Positions 25,590 through 33,233 of a stretch of 35,203 nucleotides of DNA are shown piece after piece (the first letter of the stretch is position 1; each line of letters starts with the position of its first letter). The position numbers were made by a program, and so were the translations under genes. Source of the stretch: JBAJNN01 sp036881905. Lineage in GTDB: Bacteria; Pseudomonadota; Alphaproteobacteria; Rhizobiales; Im1. The notes beneath the pieces were generated by a model, which saw nothing but the letters and a program-made list of their open reading frames with translations, was not told the origin of the DNA and searched no databases. Location: positions 1 through 35,203 of the forward strand of contig JBAJNN010000019.1 in NCBI GenBank assembly GCA_036881905.1, given 5' to 3'.

Positions 25590-26327
25590 AATCCCCCCTC
25601 GCCGCCGCAATGTTCCGCAAAGATGGCAAAACACCATCTGTGCTTTCAAGACCTATGGCAACCATATTGAACAGACCATGTGAGCAAGACCGACATTCGC
25701 CGCTCGACGGAGTCTCGGCAACCATATCGATCTGAACCGAGAGCGAGCTACGCCCGACGCGGGGTGCCAATCCCGCCAGTTCGATAATATCACCGATCCG
25801 GGCCTGGACGCTGAAATCCGTCCGTTCGCGGGACGTCGTCACGAAATCGACACGGTCCACGGCGTGAAACCGCAATAAAGGCCACCTCGTCCATAATGAG
25901 GCTAGGGCCTGTTGACGTCTAGGATTTGGAGTGCGGTATGGACGAAAGTCGTCCGGCTTCGGCAAAGCGGCACGCGCCGAGAAGGGCTTATCTTTTTTTT
26001 AAAGCCTTCGCGACGCCAAAATGGCCGATTTTCGCCATATCCTTGCTGGACGCGGCGGATGTTCTCCCCTAAAAAGCCAAGGTCGGGGCTCTCTTTTAAG
26101 GAGGGTGGTTTTAAGGAGACTAACGGGTTTTTTCCCGTTCACAGGGAAAATCCGTCTCGCGGCCCGGGCCCGAAACCTGATTGTCAACAGGCCCTAAGGC
26201 CGACGCCACCGAATAATATTCCGTGATGATTGGTATCGCGAGGAAACACGATGTCAATCATGCGGCTCGGTCCCGAAAAACCGGATGGTTCGGGGTCATG
26301 GCCTGCCTCCGTGACGGACTGCCGCAT
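25590..26327 (-). pseudogene. Acyl-CoA thioesterase (hotdog fold), split by a MITE
   Basis: From ATG 26327 the frame reads MRQSVTEAGHDPEPSGFSGP, then MIDIVFPRDTNHHGILFGG, the N-terminal NHHGxLFGG motif of cytoplasmic acyl-CoA hydrolases. It breaks at base 26196 where a 290-base element begins. On the other side the family text resumes as MDEVAFIAVSR, then after a one-base shift HAVDRVDFVTTSRERTDFSV, QARIGDIIELAGLAPRVGRS and GLFNMVAIG. This matches the FGGWxLSLMDEVAFxxASRHA core and the RVGRSS strand. Insertion plus frameshift inactivate it. The product would have hydrolysed acyl-CoA esters; substrate range unknown. Confidence 0.8.
25905..26194. mobile_element. MITE-like element with TA target duplication
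   Basis: The ends are perfect 12-base inverted repeats, GGGCCTGTTGAC at 25905-25916 and GTCAACAGGCCC at 26183-26194, with looser symmetry for another dozen bases. TA flanks both sides (25903-25904 and 26195-26196), the target duplication used by IS630/Tc1-mariner transposases. The 290-base body has no transposase. It interrupts a thioesterase gene, which proves insertion. Confidence 0.85.
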
Positions 26328-26561
26328 GAGCGAGGGGCCGACGACGACATCGGCTGAACCTTATCCTTAATACCGGCTTTGCAGCCGTGGTGGAGAGTCA
26401 ATCTCATGGCTTCCAGGCTCAATATCATCAAGACAGGATCGTTTAAGGTTCCAATTGGCGCAGGCGCTCTTCCGCGGACATGAAAAGAGAGTGCCCCTCC
26501 AAGGTGCAATACCTGCGAAGGGACGCCCCATTAACCAGGAAAAAACGCGAAGGAAGGGCGT

Positions 26562-27023
26562 TCAGGCGATCTTGCGCCCGATCGTCCGGCGCGGTGCGTT
26601 CCGCCCCGTTTTAACTTCAATAACGCGCGGTTTCATCTCTTCGGGCAGTTCGCGCTCAAGATCGATGTGAAGCAGGCCGTTTTCAAGGCTGGCTCCCGTG
26701 ACTCTCACAAAGTCCGCAAGCTGAAAGCGACGCTCGAACTCACGCGACGCAATGCCCTGGTAAATCATCGAGCCCTGCGATTCCAACTTATTGGATTTGC
26801 GCGCACTCACCTTCAAGCAACTCTCTTTGAGTTCGACGTCGACGTCGTCTTCACCAAAACCGGCGACAGCCATGGTGATGCGGTATTCGTTTTCGCCAAC
26901 CCGCTCGATATTATATGGCGGGTAGCCTGCGGAGCCATTTTCCGCGGAGACCATCGATTCGAGCATGGAGGCCAGCCGGTCAAAGCCGACGGTGGAACGA
27001 TAAAGTGGGGTTAAATCAAACAT
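26562..27023 (-). CDS. Small heat-shock protein, Hsp20 family
   Basis: The 153-residue chaperone begins MFDLTPLYRSTVGFDRLASM, the IbpA-like N-terminus, then YPPYNIERVGENEYRITMAV leading into the alpha-crystallin domain (about residues 38-130) with GFGEDDVDVELKESCLKVSA, the L2 loop ending YQGIASREFERRFQLADFV, and the AxLENGLLHIDL strand. The C-terminal IxI-like anchor is VIEV. It binds unfolding proteins without ATP and hands them to DnaK/ClpB. The ribosome site is GAGGAG, 9 bases before ATG 27023, and seems occluded in an RNA thermometer. A heat-shock-type promoter is seen upstream. It stands alone as a transcription unit. Confidence 0.94.
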   Translation of the reverse strand: MFDLTPLYRSTVGFDRLASMLESMVSAENGSAGYPPYNIERVGENEYRITMAVAGFGEDDVDVELKESCLKVSARKSNKLESQGSMIYQGIASREFERRFQLADFVRVTGASLENGLLHIDLERELPEEMKPRVIEVKTGRNAPRRTIGRKIA

Positions 27024-27090
27024 GGTTACATTCTCCTCATTATGAGCAATGTCATCACTGTGCCCGCCTTACGGCCGGACACGGTTCCCA
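27024..27090 (-). promoter_or_regulatory. ROSE-type RNA thermometer in the hsp20 leader
   Basis: The start-proximal hairpin pairs TTGCTC (27044-27049) with GAGGAGAA (27031-27038) with one bulged G. This matches the UUGCU anti-Shine-Dalgarno arrangement of ROSE elements. A second hairpin just upstream, about 27058-27084, pairs GTGTCCGGCC with GGCGGGCAC around a GTAA loop with one bulge. ROSE elements melt at heat-shock temperature and free the ribosome site; rhizobial hsp20 genes are the classic case. Confidence 0.6.
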
Positions 27091-27134
27091 TTCTTGTATG
27101 CAGATCCGTTCGCGGCAACCGCACACGAGGGTGA

Positions 27135-27163
27135 ATATTGTGATCATCATGCTGACATTCAAG
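27135..27163 (-). promoter_or_regulatory. Sigma-32-like heat-shock promoter
   Basis: CTTGAAT on the minus strand, then a 14-base spacer, then CACAATAT. This resembles the RpoH consensus CTTGAAA / CCCCATNT. It would give a leader of about 105 nt carrying the two hairpins before the hsp20 start. Confidence 0.5.
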
Positions 27164-27495
27164 CCCTCTCAACGTGTTTGGCCGGTCTTTCGGTTCCTTC
27201 GGAGGAGCGGTTTGCGCTTTAAGGCGCGAGACCCTTCGCAGTCACACGAATCATTGAACTCATGATCCCCCCAATTTTTCGCGATCTTTAAGAATGGTAT
27301 CCTTAAATTATGACGAAACCGGGGCGATTTCCCCGCCATCGAGGGCGCTACGGATTTAAATTTCGTTGGCGAACCAAGCTTAAAAAACCCTCAACGTTTT
27401 TATAATGTATTGAAATTATTTGGAATAATAATGATTTTCTCGATTATATCGAACCCGCTGCGACCCAACCGGATTTCAGGTGGATGTTATTTTTT

Positions 27496-27527
27496 TTGCG
27501 TTGCAACTTGATTTTTGTGCAGTGCAA
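27496..27527. promoter_or_regulatory. Paired TGCA-type dyads ahead of the small-RNA candidate
   Basis: TTGCGTTGCAA at 27496-27506 and TTGTGCAGTGCAA at 27515-27527 are two related half-palindromes spaced about 20 bases apart. Similar TGCA motifs lie upstream of phasin genes in alphaproteobacteria and are bound by PhaR-like repressors. No phasin gene follows here; the small-RNA candidate does. Confidence 0.45.
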
Positions 27528-27539
27528 TCATATGTCAGA

Positions 27540-27640
27540 CACGCAGTCGAGAGAGACACCGTCTTTCTCCTGCTGCCCTTTCTTGGGCGTTTCCTCCCTA
27601 AACTTGGGCCGTTGGCGCTAGCGTCAACGGCCTCTTTTTT
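27540..27640 (+). ncRNA. Candidate trans-acting small RNA, AbcR/alpha-r15-like
   Basis: About 100 nt ending in a strong terminator. It contains a hairpin GCCCTTTCTTGGGC and the unpaired C-rich stretch GTTTCCTCCCTAAACTTGGG, an anti-Shine-Dalgarno motif like those of AbcR1/AbcR2 (alpha-r15) RNAs that repress ABC-transporter mRNAs with Hfq. The start is approximate, placed from a weak TTGATT/ATATGT promoter. No ribosome site or protein motif is seen. The family assignment is from memory of motifs, not a search. Confidence 0.5.
27607..27640 (+). terminator. Rho-independent terminator of the small-RNA candidate
   Basis: GGCCGTTGGCGC, a TA loop, GCGTCAACGGCC (12 pairs including one G-T), then TCTTTTTT. 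It reads on the plus strand. Confidence 0.88.
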
Positions 27641-27857
27641 ACCCTTTCGCTCACCAATTGTTGGAGAGGAGAAAAGATTTCGCGCATTTCCAGTAGAATG
27701 AATTGGCGAATATGGCGGCGCTACCGACCGCCTCATTCATTGACGAATTTACCATTTGGTAATGGAAACGCTGTCAAAAAACACGTGGAAGGCATCCGAC
27801 AGGGTGTTGAATTGAGCCGAGACGTCTTGATTACAGGAAAGGCTTCCCGCCTCGTGA

Positions 27858-28226
27858 ATGAGCGTTATGGTTAGAATCCTTCTTGCCGAAGATGATGATA
27901 ATTTGCGCGGCTTTTTGGCCCGCGCCCTTGGACGCGCCGGTCATGAGGTGACGGCGTTTTCCCGCGGTGAAAGCGCCTATGAGGCACTCAAGCAGGCCGA
28001 TTTCGATCTTCTTCTCACCGATATTGTCATGCATGAGATGGATGGCGTGGAACTGGCTCGTCTGGCCGGCGAACTCGATCCGAGGCTTAAGATCATGTTC
28101 GTCACCGGCTTTGCCGCCGTTGCCCTCAGCCTCGATTCCGCAACTCCCGGGAACGCCAAAATTCTCTCCAAGCCATTTCATCTGCGCAATCTCGTATGCG
28201 AAGTCGATCGCATGATCGCGGCGTAG
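27858..28226 (+). CDS. cpdR: CpdR-type single-domain response regulator
   Basis: CpdR, in its unphosphorylated form, primes ClpXP for substrate degradation in the alphaproteobacterial cell cycle. The protein is a lone receiver domain: RILLAEDDDNLRGFLARALG with the acidic cluster, LLLTDIVMHEMDGVELARLA with the phospho-acceptor Asp (residue 52 counted from the second Met), MFVTGFAAVALSLDSATPG, then the CpdR-specific ILSKPFHLRNLVCEVDRMI ending in Ala-Ala. The family usually starts at MxRILLAEDD, so ATG 27867 (119 residues) may be the real start rather than 27858. It is followed by tRNA-Val, an adjacency seen in other alphaproteobacteria. Confidence 0.93.
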   Translation: MSVMVRILLAEDDDNLRGFLARALGRAGHEVTAFSRGESAYEALKQADFDLLLTDIVMHEMDGVELARLAGELDPRLKIMFVTGFAAVALSLDSATPGNAKILSKPFHLRNLVCEVDRMIAA

Positions 28227-28375
28227 AGGAGTTTGGGCGATCGGCGCGCTAGGCAGAATAGGAGGGCAGGTGATTTGCGGGCGCGGGTAGAGACTTATCG
28301 ATGCGGGGCTTGCGCACTGCCGCCCTTACCCGTATATGGAGGGTGAGAACCGAGACATTGCGACCTTGCGGTCTT

Positions 28376-28450
28376 GGGCGCGTAGCTCAGCGGGAGAGCA
28401 CTACGTTGACATCGTAGGGGTCGCTGGTTCGATCCCAGCCGTGCCCACCA
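28376..28450 (+). tRNA. tRNA-Val (anticodon GAC)
   Basis: The acceptor stem is GGGCGCG with CGTGCCC (one G-T pair). The D-arm is TAGCTCAGCGGGAGAGCA, the anticodon arm CTACGTTGACATCGTAG with GAC, the T-arm GGTTCGATCC, and CCA is encoded. The structure is complete. Confidence 0.97.
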
Positions 28451-28612
28451 TCGATAAAAATCGGTTCTGGCCGTTGTCGGAAGTGCGAGCGTGACATCAA
28501 TCAAGTGGCGACACTCACCCATCCGACGGCCTGAAGGATGGGACGGAAAACCGGTCATTGCCGCGAACCTTCCCGGCTCGGGCGTCGTCTTTTTTGCAAA
28601 ACAGGTGCCAGA

Positions 28613-28738
28613 ATGAAGATTCGTAATTCTCTGCGTTCACTCGCCAGGCGTCATCGTGAGAATCGTATTGTTCGTCGTCGGGGCCGGGTTTATGTCATCA
28701 ACAAGATCAACCGCCGTTTCAAGGCCCGCCAGGGTTGA
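28613..28738 (+). CDS. rpmJ: 50S ribosomal protein bL36
   Basis: The 41-residue protein reads MKIRNSLRSLARRHRENRIV then RRRGRVYVINKINRRFKARQ. This is the alphaproteobacterial bL36 form without the four zinc ligands (C-minus type). The start is ATG 28613; the longer open frame upstream encodes no family sequence. A GC-rich hairpin GGGCA/TGCCC lies about 12 bases after the stop but lacks a T-run. Very basic composition fits an rRNA-binding protein of the large subunit. Confidence 0.96.
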   Translation: MKIRNSLRSLARRHRENRIVRRRGRVYVINKINRRFKARQG

Positions 28739-28813
28739 TCGTTTAAAACGGGCATTCATTCGGTGCCCGGCTTCAAGATTCACTGATCTTCACCCCATCT
28801 CAGGTGGTTCGGC

Positions 28814-30073
28814 GTGAACCGGAAAAGCCTTCCATTGAAGCAGCCTGAAACGCGCTATGATGTTGTCGTGATCGGTGGCGGCCCGGTCGGCCTGACCGCC
28901 TCATGTCTTATCGCCCGAATCGGGGCGAATGTCGCGCTGTTTCCGGGTTATCGCCTGACGTCGGATCGCAAGAGCCACGTCCGCGCCCATGACCCGCGCA
29001 CAACCGCCCTTATGCGCCCGACTTTGAGGCTTCTTGAGCATCTCGGTCTTTGGCCCGGCGCATTGAAAACGGTTTCCGCGCCATTATGGGCCTTGCGCCT
29101 GGTTGACGACACCGGGCGCAGCGTCATCGCTTCGCCGATAACATTCAACGCTCGCGAGCTCGGCGACGAACCCTTCGGCTGGAATATCCCCAACGAGCCG
29201 CTGGTCGCTTGTCTGACCGACTCCGTCCTGGATATGGCGGACCGTATCGATGTGCCGTCAACGACTCCCATTGCCGGAGTTCATCGCGAGCCTTCGGGGA
29301 TCATCGTCAATGCCGGAGATGGCGTATCCTGCCGGGCAAAGCTCGTTGTCGCCGCCGACGGTCGTTCATCGCCGATGCGCCGGGCCGTCGGGATCGAGAC
29401 CACGAAACGGAACTGTCATCAGGTCGCCCTTGCCGCGACATTCGATCATGAACGGCCTCATGGCGATACCTCCACCGAGCATCATCGACCCCACGGCCCC
29501 CTCACCACCGTGCCGCTTCCAGGCCGCCGCTCCAGCCTGATATGGATGGAAACGTCGCGAGAAACCGAAAGACTCATGGCCTTGTCGCCACAAGATTTTT
29601 GCACCGCCCTGGAACGGGCGTTGGGCGGTGAGTTGGGTCGTATTTCACAGCTCGGGTCACGGCGCGGCTTCCCGAGCATGAGCATGATTGCCCGCCGTTT
29701 CGCCCGCAATCGTGTCATGCTGGTGGGAGAGGCCGCTCATGTTTGCGTGCCGATTGGTGCGCAGGGGCTGAATATGGGGCTGCGCGATGCCGCTATGGCC
29801 AGTGAATTGGTCGATTCCGCGCTGAAACGCGACCTCGATCCGGGCAGCAATGCATTATTGGCCGATTTCGACCGACGGCGGCGGCGCGATATTCTGCCCC
29901 GCCAGCTTGCCATCGACCTTCTCAACCGAACGCTGCTGTCGGACCTTTTGCCAGCGCAGCTGTTGCGCGCGAGTGGAGTTTTTGCTCTCTCCGCCATGGG
30001 GGCATTGCGTCGTTTCGTCATGCGCGAAGGGCTGGCGCCCGGCCGTGACACGCCAAGACTCATGTGCGGTTGA
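28814..30073 (+). CDS. UbiH/UbiF-family FAD-dependent hydroxylase
   Basis: The 419-residue flavoprotein starts at GTG 28814 with AGGTGG 6 bases upstream. YDVVVIGGGPVGLTASCLIA near residue 15 is the FAD ADP-binding fold. LVVAADGRSSPMRRAVGI is the family DG motif. RVMLVGEAAHVCVPIGAQGL followed by NMGLRDAA is the second FAD motif (GD box with Glu in place of Asp). These are features of aromatic-ring hydroxylases of ubiquinone synthesis; in alphaproteobacteria such proteins hydroxylate one or more ring positions, and which one cannot be told. Its last 14 bases overlap the convergent CoA-transferase gene tail to tail. It follows rpmJ by 75 bases. Confidence 0.88.
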   Translation: MNRKSLPLKQPETRYDVVVIGGGPVGLTASCLIARIGANVALFPGYRLTSDRKSHVRAHDPRTTALMRPTLRLLEHLGLWPGALKTVSAPLWALRLVDDTGRSVIASPITFNARELGDEPFGWNIPNEPLVACLTDSVLDMADRIDVPSTTPIAGVHREPSGIIVNAGDGVSCRAKLVVAADGRSSPMRRAVGIETTKRNCHQVALAATFDHERPHGDTSTEHHRPHGPLTTVPLPGRRSSLIWMETSRETERLMALSPQDFCTALERALGGELGRISQLGSRRGFPSMSMIARRFARNRVMLVGEAAHVCVPIGAQGLNMGLRDAAMASELVDSALKRDLDPGSNALLADFDRRRRRDILPRQLAIDLLNRTLLSDLLPAQLLRASGVFALSAMGALRRFVMREGLAPGRDTPRLMCG

Positions 30074-31220
30074 TGCCCCGCTTTAAAAATTCGTCATTAT
30101 GTCCGCCAAGAGGAGGAACCGACTTTACCTTACCTGGATCATCGCGAAATTGCGGCGCGACCGAGACCGGAAGGGCCGGCATTTCCTCACCCTTTTCATC
30201 GACAAGCCGGTGGCGAAATATCCCGCGTAAGCCGAAAGATTCGTCATTGATCGCTTCCTCCAGAGTTTTGACGACAGAGCAGCAACACTCTTCCCCGTAA
30301 AAAACGCGACGCCAGTGTTCGGATTCCCGCGCAATAATGATGTCGCAAACCCGTGGAATAATAGCCGCCGCATTTTTGCTGTCATCGCGAAAGGCTTGCG
30401 GTAGATTGATCAGCGTACAGAATTTTTCCCACACTTCTTGCCCGATCGGGGCTGCCGCCAGAAATTTTCCATCCGCGGTGGGGTAGATTCGATAGCGCGG
30501 CGAGCCTCCGGTCAACACCCCCTCGCCACCGGTGGGAAAGCGCCCCGTGGCCAGCCCCTGCCCGAGCGCATCGCTCATCAGCATGAACAGATTATCAGCC
30601 ACGGCAATATCGAGATGGCAGCCAAGGTCGGTGCGTTCGCGTCGTAAGAGCGCCAGGAGAATATTGACCATGGCGGGATAGGTTCCTCCGGCAATCTCCG
30701 CGATTGGAACCGGTGGCGCAACCGGTTCGACCGGCGAGCGATGCCGGTTGAGACCAAGAGCGAGCAGACCGCATTCCGCCATATGGTTAAGACCGTGGCC
30801 GACCATTGCCCCCTTTGGCCCGGCCTGCCCGTAACCGCTGAGAGAACAATAGACAATGCGGGGATTGATGCGGGACACGGCTTCATAGCCAAGCCCCAGC
30901 TGTTCCATGACGCCTGGATGAAACTGCTCCAGCACGATATCGGCCCTGGCAATCAACGGCTCCAGAAGCGCCCGCGCGCGCGGGTCATTCAGATCGATAG
31001 CCAGACTTTTCTTGCCGCGATTGAGTAGAGCGAAATGAGACGAACCGCGATCCACGCGGGCTCGCCCCGCCATGCCTTCACCATCATCGCCCGGCCCTTC
31101 TATCTTTATGACTTTGGCGCCGGCTTCCGCGAGTATTAGACTCGTCAGACTGCCGGATAGCAGAGTCGTGAAATCAAGAACCTGAAGATCCTTGAGAGGC
31201 GGCAAGCAAGATGAAGTCAT
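30060..31220 (-). CDS. Family III CoA-transferase/racemase-like protein (CaiB/BaiF)
   Basis: The 386-residue protein shows the family III fold: LQVLDFTTLLSGSLTSLILA, EAGAKVIKIEGPGDDGEGM, RGKKSLAIDLNDPRARALLE, IVLEQFHPGVMEQLGLGYE and SLSGYGQAGPKGAMVGHGLN. It is closest to the alpha-methylacyl-CoA racemase-like branch, with His142 in the GH(D)xNY position. Two key positions are unusual: the residue after that His is Gly, not Asp, and the motif usually read as (A/G)DIAGG, whose Asp is catalytic, is AEIAGG (Glu175). The reaction is therefore uncertain; it may transfer CoA or epimerise an acyl-CoA, or have lost activity. It overlaps the UbiH-like gene by 14 bases at the 3' end. Confidence 0.85.
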   Translation of the reverse strand: MTSSCLPPLKDLQVLDFTTLLSGSLTSLILAEAGAKVIKIEGPGDDGEGMAGRARVDRGSSHFALLNRGKKSLAIDLNDPRARALLEPLIARADIVLEQFHPGVMEQLGLGYEAVSRINPRIVYCSLSGYGQAGPKGAMVGHGLNHMAECGLLALGLNRHRSPVEPVAPPVPIAEIAGGTYPAMVNILLALLRRERTDLGCHLDIAVADNLFMLMSDALGQGLATGRFPTGGEGVLTGGSPRYRIYPTADGKFLAAAPIGQEVWEKFCTLINLPQAFRDDSKNAAAIIPRVCDIIIARESEHWRRVFYGEECCCSVVKTLEEAINDESFGLRGIFRHRLVDEKGEEMPALPVSVAPQFRDDPGKVKSVPPLGGHNDEFLKRGINRT

Positions 31221-31340
31221 TGCTGATCACTTTTGTCGGCCATGAGAGTCGGATAGCGGTTGATGCTCTATTCATAACGCCATCGACCGGTTATGCAATG
31301 ACCAAGCAGAATCCTTCCCGTTCAAAAAGGGCCGCATCAA

Positions 31341-32612
31341 TCACCCGACGGAGAAGTCAGCGCCGGCTGGCTTTGACGGCTTCATGACCAACAGTGTCAT
31401 CGCACAGACCAAAATGAGCACCACCCCGTCCCAGAACAGCAACCGATCGACACTGAAGAATTGCAAAAGTAGGGCGAAGATCGAACCGGACACCATGTCG
31501 GCGGTATAATAGGGCACGACCGAGAAGCCCAGCCCCTGGGTTCTGTGGTCTTCGGGCAACTCGGCGCGCAGAATATAAGAAGCAGATAGGCCCGAGATCG
31601 CCAGTCCGACATACATGATCGCCAGCATGGCGGTGGAAGCTATCGTGTTATGCGTCAGGGACAGCAGGAAAATGCCTAAGCCGCTTACCCCGGCGCCGAT
31701 CACGAAAGAGCGGATGGTGAAGCTCTCTTTCAGCTTGCCAAGGGCGTAAGATGAAACAATGCTGACGATGCTCATGGCGACCATGGCGATCAGATAGACG
31801 CGCCTTGTGGCGGCGGTCTCGATGCCGAATTTCAGCAAGGCCCCAACCGCCATCGGCCAGAAGATGAACATCGTCTTGCCGAAGGAAAAGGCGAACAGGG
31901 ACAAAAGCGTGTTGTTCCGGCGGCAAACCGCGACGAACTCCCTCAACTGGGCGCCGACGAAAGTCACCCCCTCACCAAACGAGGAAAATTTCCGTTTGCG
32001 GTTCCGATCCTCATAGCCGATGACCCAGAAAACAGGTAAGGCGCTGAGCAGGATAATCGGGTAGATCGCAAACAACAGGGCGCTGTCGAAAACAAAAAAC
32101 GACAAGACCAGAAATCCAGCCAGTTCCGCCCCGTTCCTCACCATCGCGCGACGGCTGATCCAGGTGGCGAGATTGTCGGCGCCACACAAATCGTAGAATA
32201 TGGCATTTCTTGCCGATTGGAACAAGCTGCTCGAGAGAACGTGAACAATAACGAAAACCGCCAGTAACAGTATCGTTGCATATCCTGATTTATACATCAA
32301 AAACAGGCTTAATGATAAAATTGATAAGCCTATCAAGTGAAGATATAAAAAAAACTTTCTTGAAATCATATCAACAATAATGCCGATAAACGTAAAAAAA
32401 ACAATATAGGAAACCGATGAAAACGGCCTCAGCATTGAAACGACCGTTTTTGACTGTGTCAGATCAAAAGCGGCAAACTTGATTCCTTCTTCAATAAACG
32501 TAGAACTGACAAAGGAGAGAAACGAGACGACAAGAAAAACGCCGGTGCGGCTAGAGCGGATTGCGTTCAAATTGAATCGCAATAACGCTAAATATTTTTG
32601 TTTTATAAGCAT
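31341..32612 (-). CDS. MFS transporter
   Basis: The 423-residue protein has about twelve hydrophobic segments, for example GVFLVVSFLSFVSST, FLVLSFFVFDSALLFAIYPI, and YVGLAISGLSASYILRAELP in the second half, the last with a typical MFS loop Arg and Glu. The N-domain loop has DMISRKFF, a variant of the DxxGRR loop. The substrate is unknown. ATG 32612 and the first twenty or so codons (MLIKQKYLALLRFNLNAIRS) lie inside a dispersed repeat, so the N-terminus has been replaced or extended by the repeat, or translation starts further in. It is 40 bases downstream of the quinone-reductase gene. Confidence 0.85.
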   Translation of the reverse strand: MLIKQKYLALLRFNLNAIRSSRTGVFLVVSFLSFVSSTFIEEGIKFAAFDLTQSKTVVSMLRPFSSVSYIVFFTFIGIIVDMISRKFFLYLHLIGLSILSLSLFLMYKSGYATILLLAVFVIVHVLSSSLFQSARNAIFYDLCGADNLATWISRRAMVRNGAELAGFLVLSFFVFDSALLFAIYPIILLSALPVFWVIGYEDRNRKRKFSSFGEGVTFVGAQLREFVAVCRRNNTLLSLFAFSFGKTMFIFWPMAVGALLKFGIETAATRRVYLIAMVAMSIVSIVSSYALGKLKESFTIRSFVIGAGVSGLGIFLLSLTHNTIASTAMLAIMYVGLAISGLSASYILRAELPEDHRTQGLGFSVVPYYTADMVSGSIFALLLQFFSVDRLLFWDGVVLILVCAMTLLVMKPSKPAGADFSVG

Positions 32613-32658
32613 AATCTTGGTCTGAACTCGCTTCTTCGGATCGGATTATACTCTAGAG
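32551..32658 (-). repeat. Dispersed repeat, copy B (spans a gene junction)
   Basis: This is the same ~108-base unit as 15541-15648, in the opposite orientation. It runs from inside the MFS reading frame to the stop codon of the upstream gene: the CTCTAGAG end supplies TAG 32653-32655, and the other end encodes the MFS N-terminus. Confidence 0.85.
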
Positions 32659-33210
32659 GGCAATGTCGAGCGCAGCGTCGGCGGAGTTGGATACTTCACG
32701 TTTCATGGTTTCCTCAAAGCGACGGGCAATGGCGCGGACATCGGCAAGATCGAGTCGGTAGGTCGCGTAATGAACTAAAGGGAGGTGAAAGATACAGCCG
32801 ATATAGCCGATGGTCACTTCAAAGGGCCTCGAGAATTGTTCGACGGAAAATCTGTTGGAGCCGTCAATCCGGTAGGTTTTCTCAGTTGCCCCGGTGGAAA
32901 TGACGCTATGGACGTGTTTGCCCTTCAGGCTGTTGAACACGTCGAAATGCTCGGTCTTGACCAGAATATCGGCGAACCATTTCTGCAGAATGGCCGGCGG
33001 CGCATACCAGTTGAAGGGGAAGACGAACACGATCGAGCGGCAGTTTTTAAGATCGTTCTGTTCACGCTCAACATCGAACCGCCAGTCGGGGTAGAGTTGC
33101 GAAAGAATTTTCTTTTCAAACAACTCACCATCAAGAGCCTCAAGGAAAGGGCGGCTGAATTGCGACTCTTCGATGGAGGAGTGTCCCGCAATGACCAGAA
33201 TTTTCGCCAT
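32653..33210 (-). CDS. NAD(P)H-dependent quinone/FMN oxidoreductase (flavodoxin fold)
   Basis: The 185-residue protein starts at ATG 33210 with MAKILVIAGHSSIEESQFSR; the extra 28 codons upstream overlap the preceding gene and lack similarity. SIVFVFPFNWYAPPAILQKW is the conserved FMN-pocket loop of the NQO1/MdaB/KefF family (Flavodoxin_2). GKHVHSVISTGATEKTYRID is the next strand-loop. Such enzymes reduce quinones or nitro compounds by two electrons, or sense quinones in KefF. The C-terminus ends at a TAG contributed by the inserted repeat, so a few residues may have been lost or changed. It starts 23 bases after the large upstream gene. Confidence 0.85.
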   Translation of the reverse strand: MAKILVIAGHSSIEESQFSRPFLEALDGELFEKKILSQLYPDWRFDVEREQNDLKNCRSIVFVFPFNWYAPPAILQKWFADILVKTEHFDVFNSLKGKHVHSVISTGATEKTYRIDGSNRFSVEQFSRPFEVTIGYIGCIFHLPLVHYATYRLDLADVRAIARRFEETMKREVSNSADAALDIAL

Positions 33211-33233
33211 GAGCTTAGGCCTGTTTATTGTAT

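Larger units (their letters stand above)
27164..27857. other. Intergenic region between hsp20 and cpdR
   Basis: No protein gene is supported. It contains TGCA dyads (27496-27527), a candidate small RNA (27540-27640) and its terminator. The overlapping open frames on both strands at 27476-27736 simply reflect lack of stops. Confidence 0.5.

Noticed and set aside
25255..25965. A single 236-codon gene on the minus strand
   Set aside because: The first residues come from the MITE and the last from unrelated or decayed sequence. Only the middle matches a thioesterase, so it is a pseudogene fragment, not an intact gene.
25912..26226. Open frames inside the MITE on both strands
   Set aside because: They span the non-coding body and TIRs of the element; no transposase motif is present.
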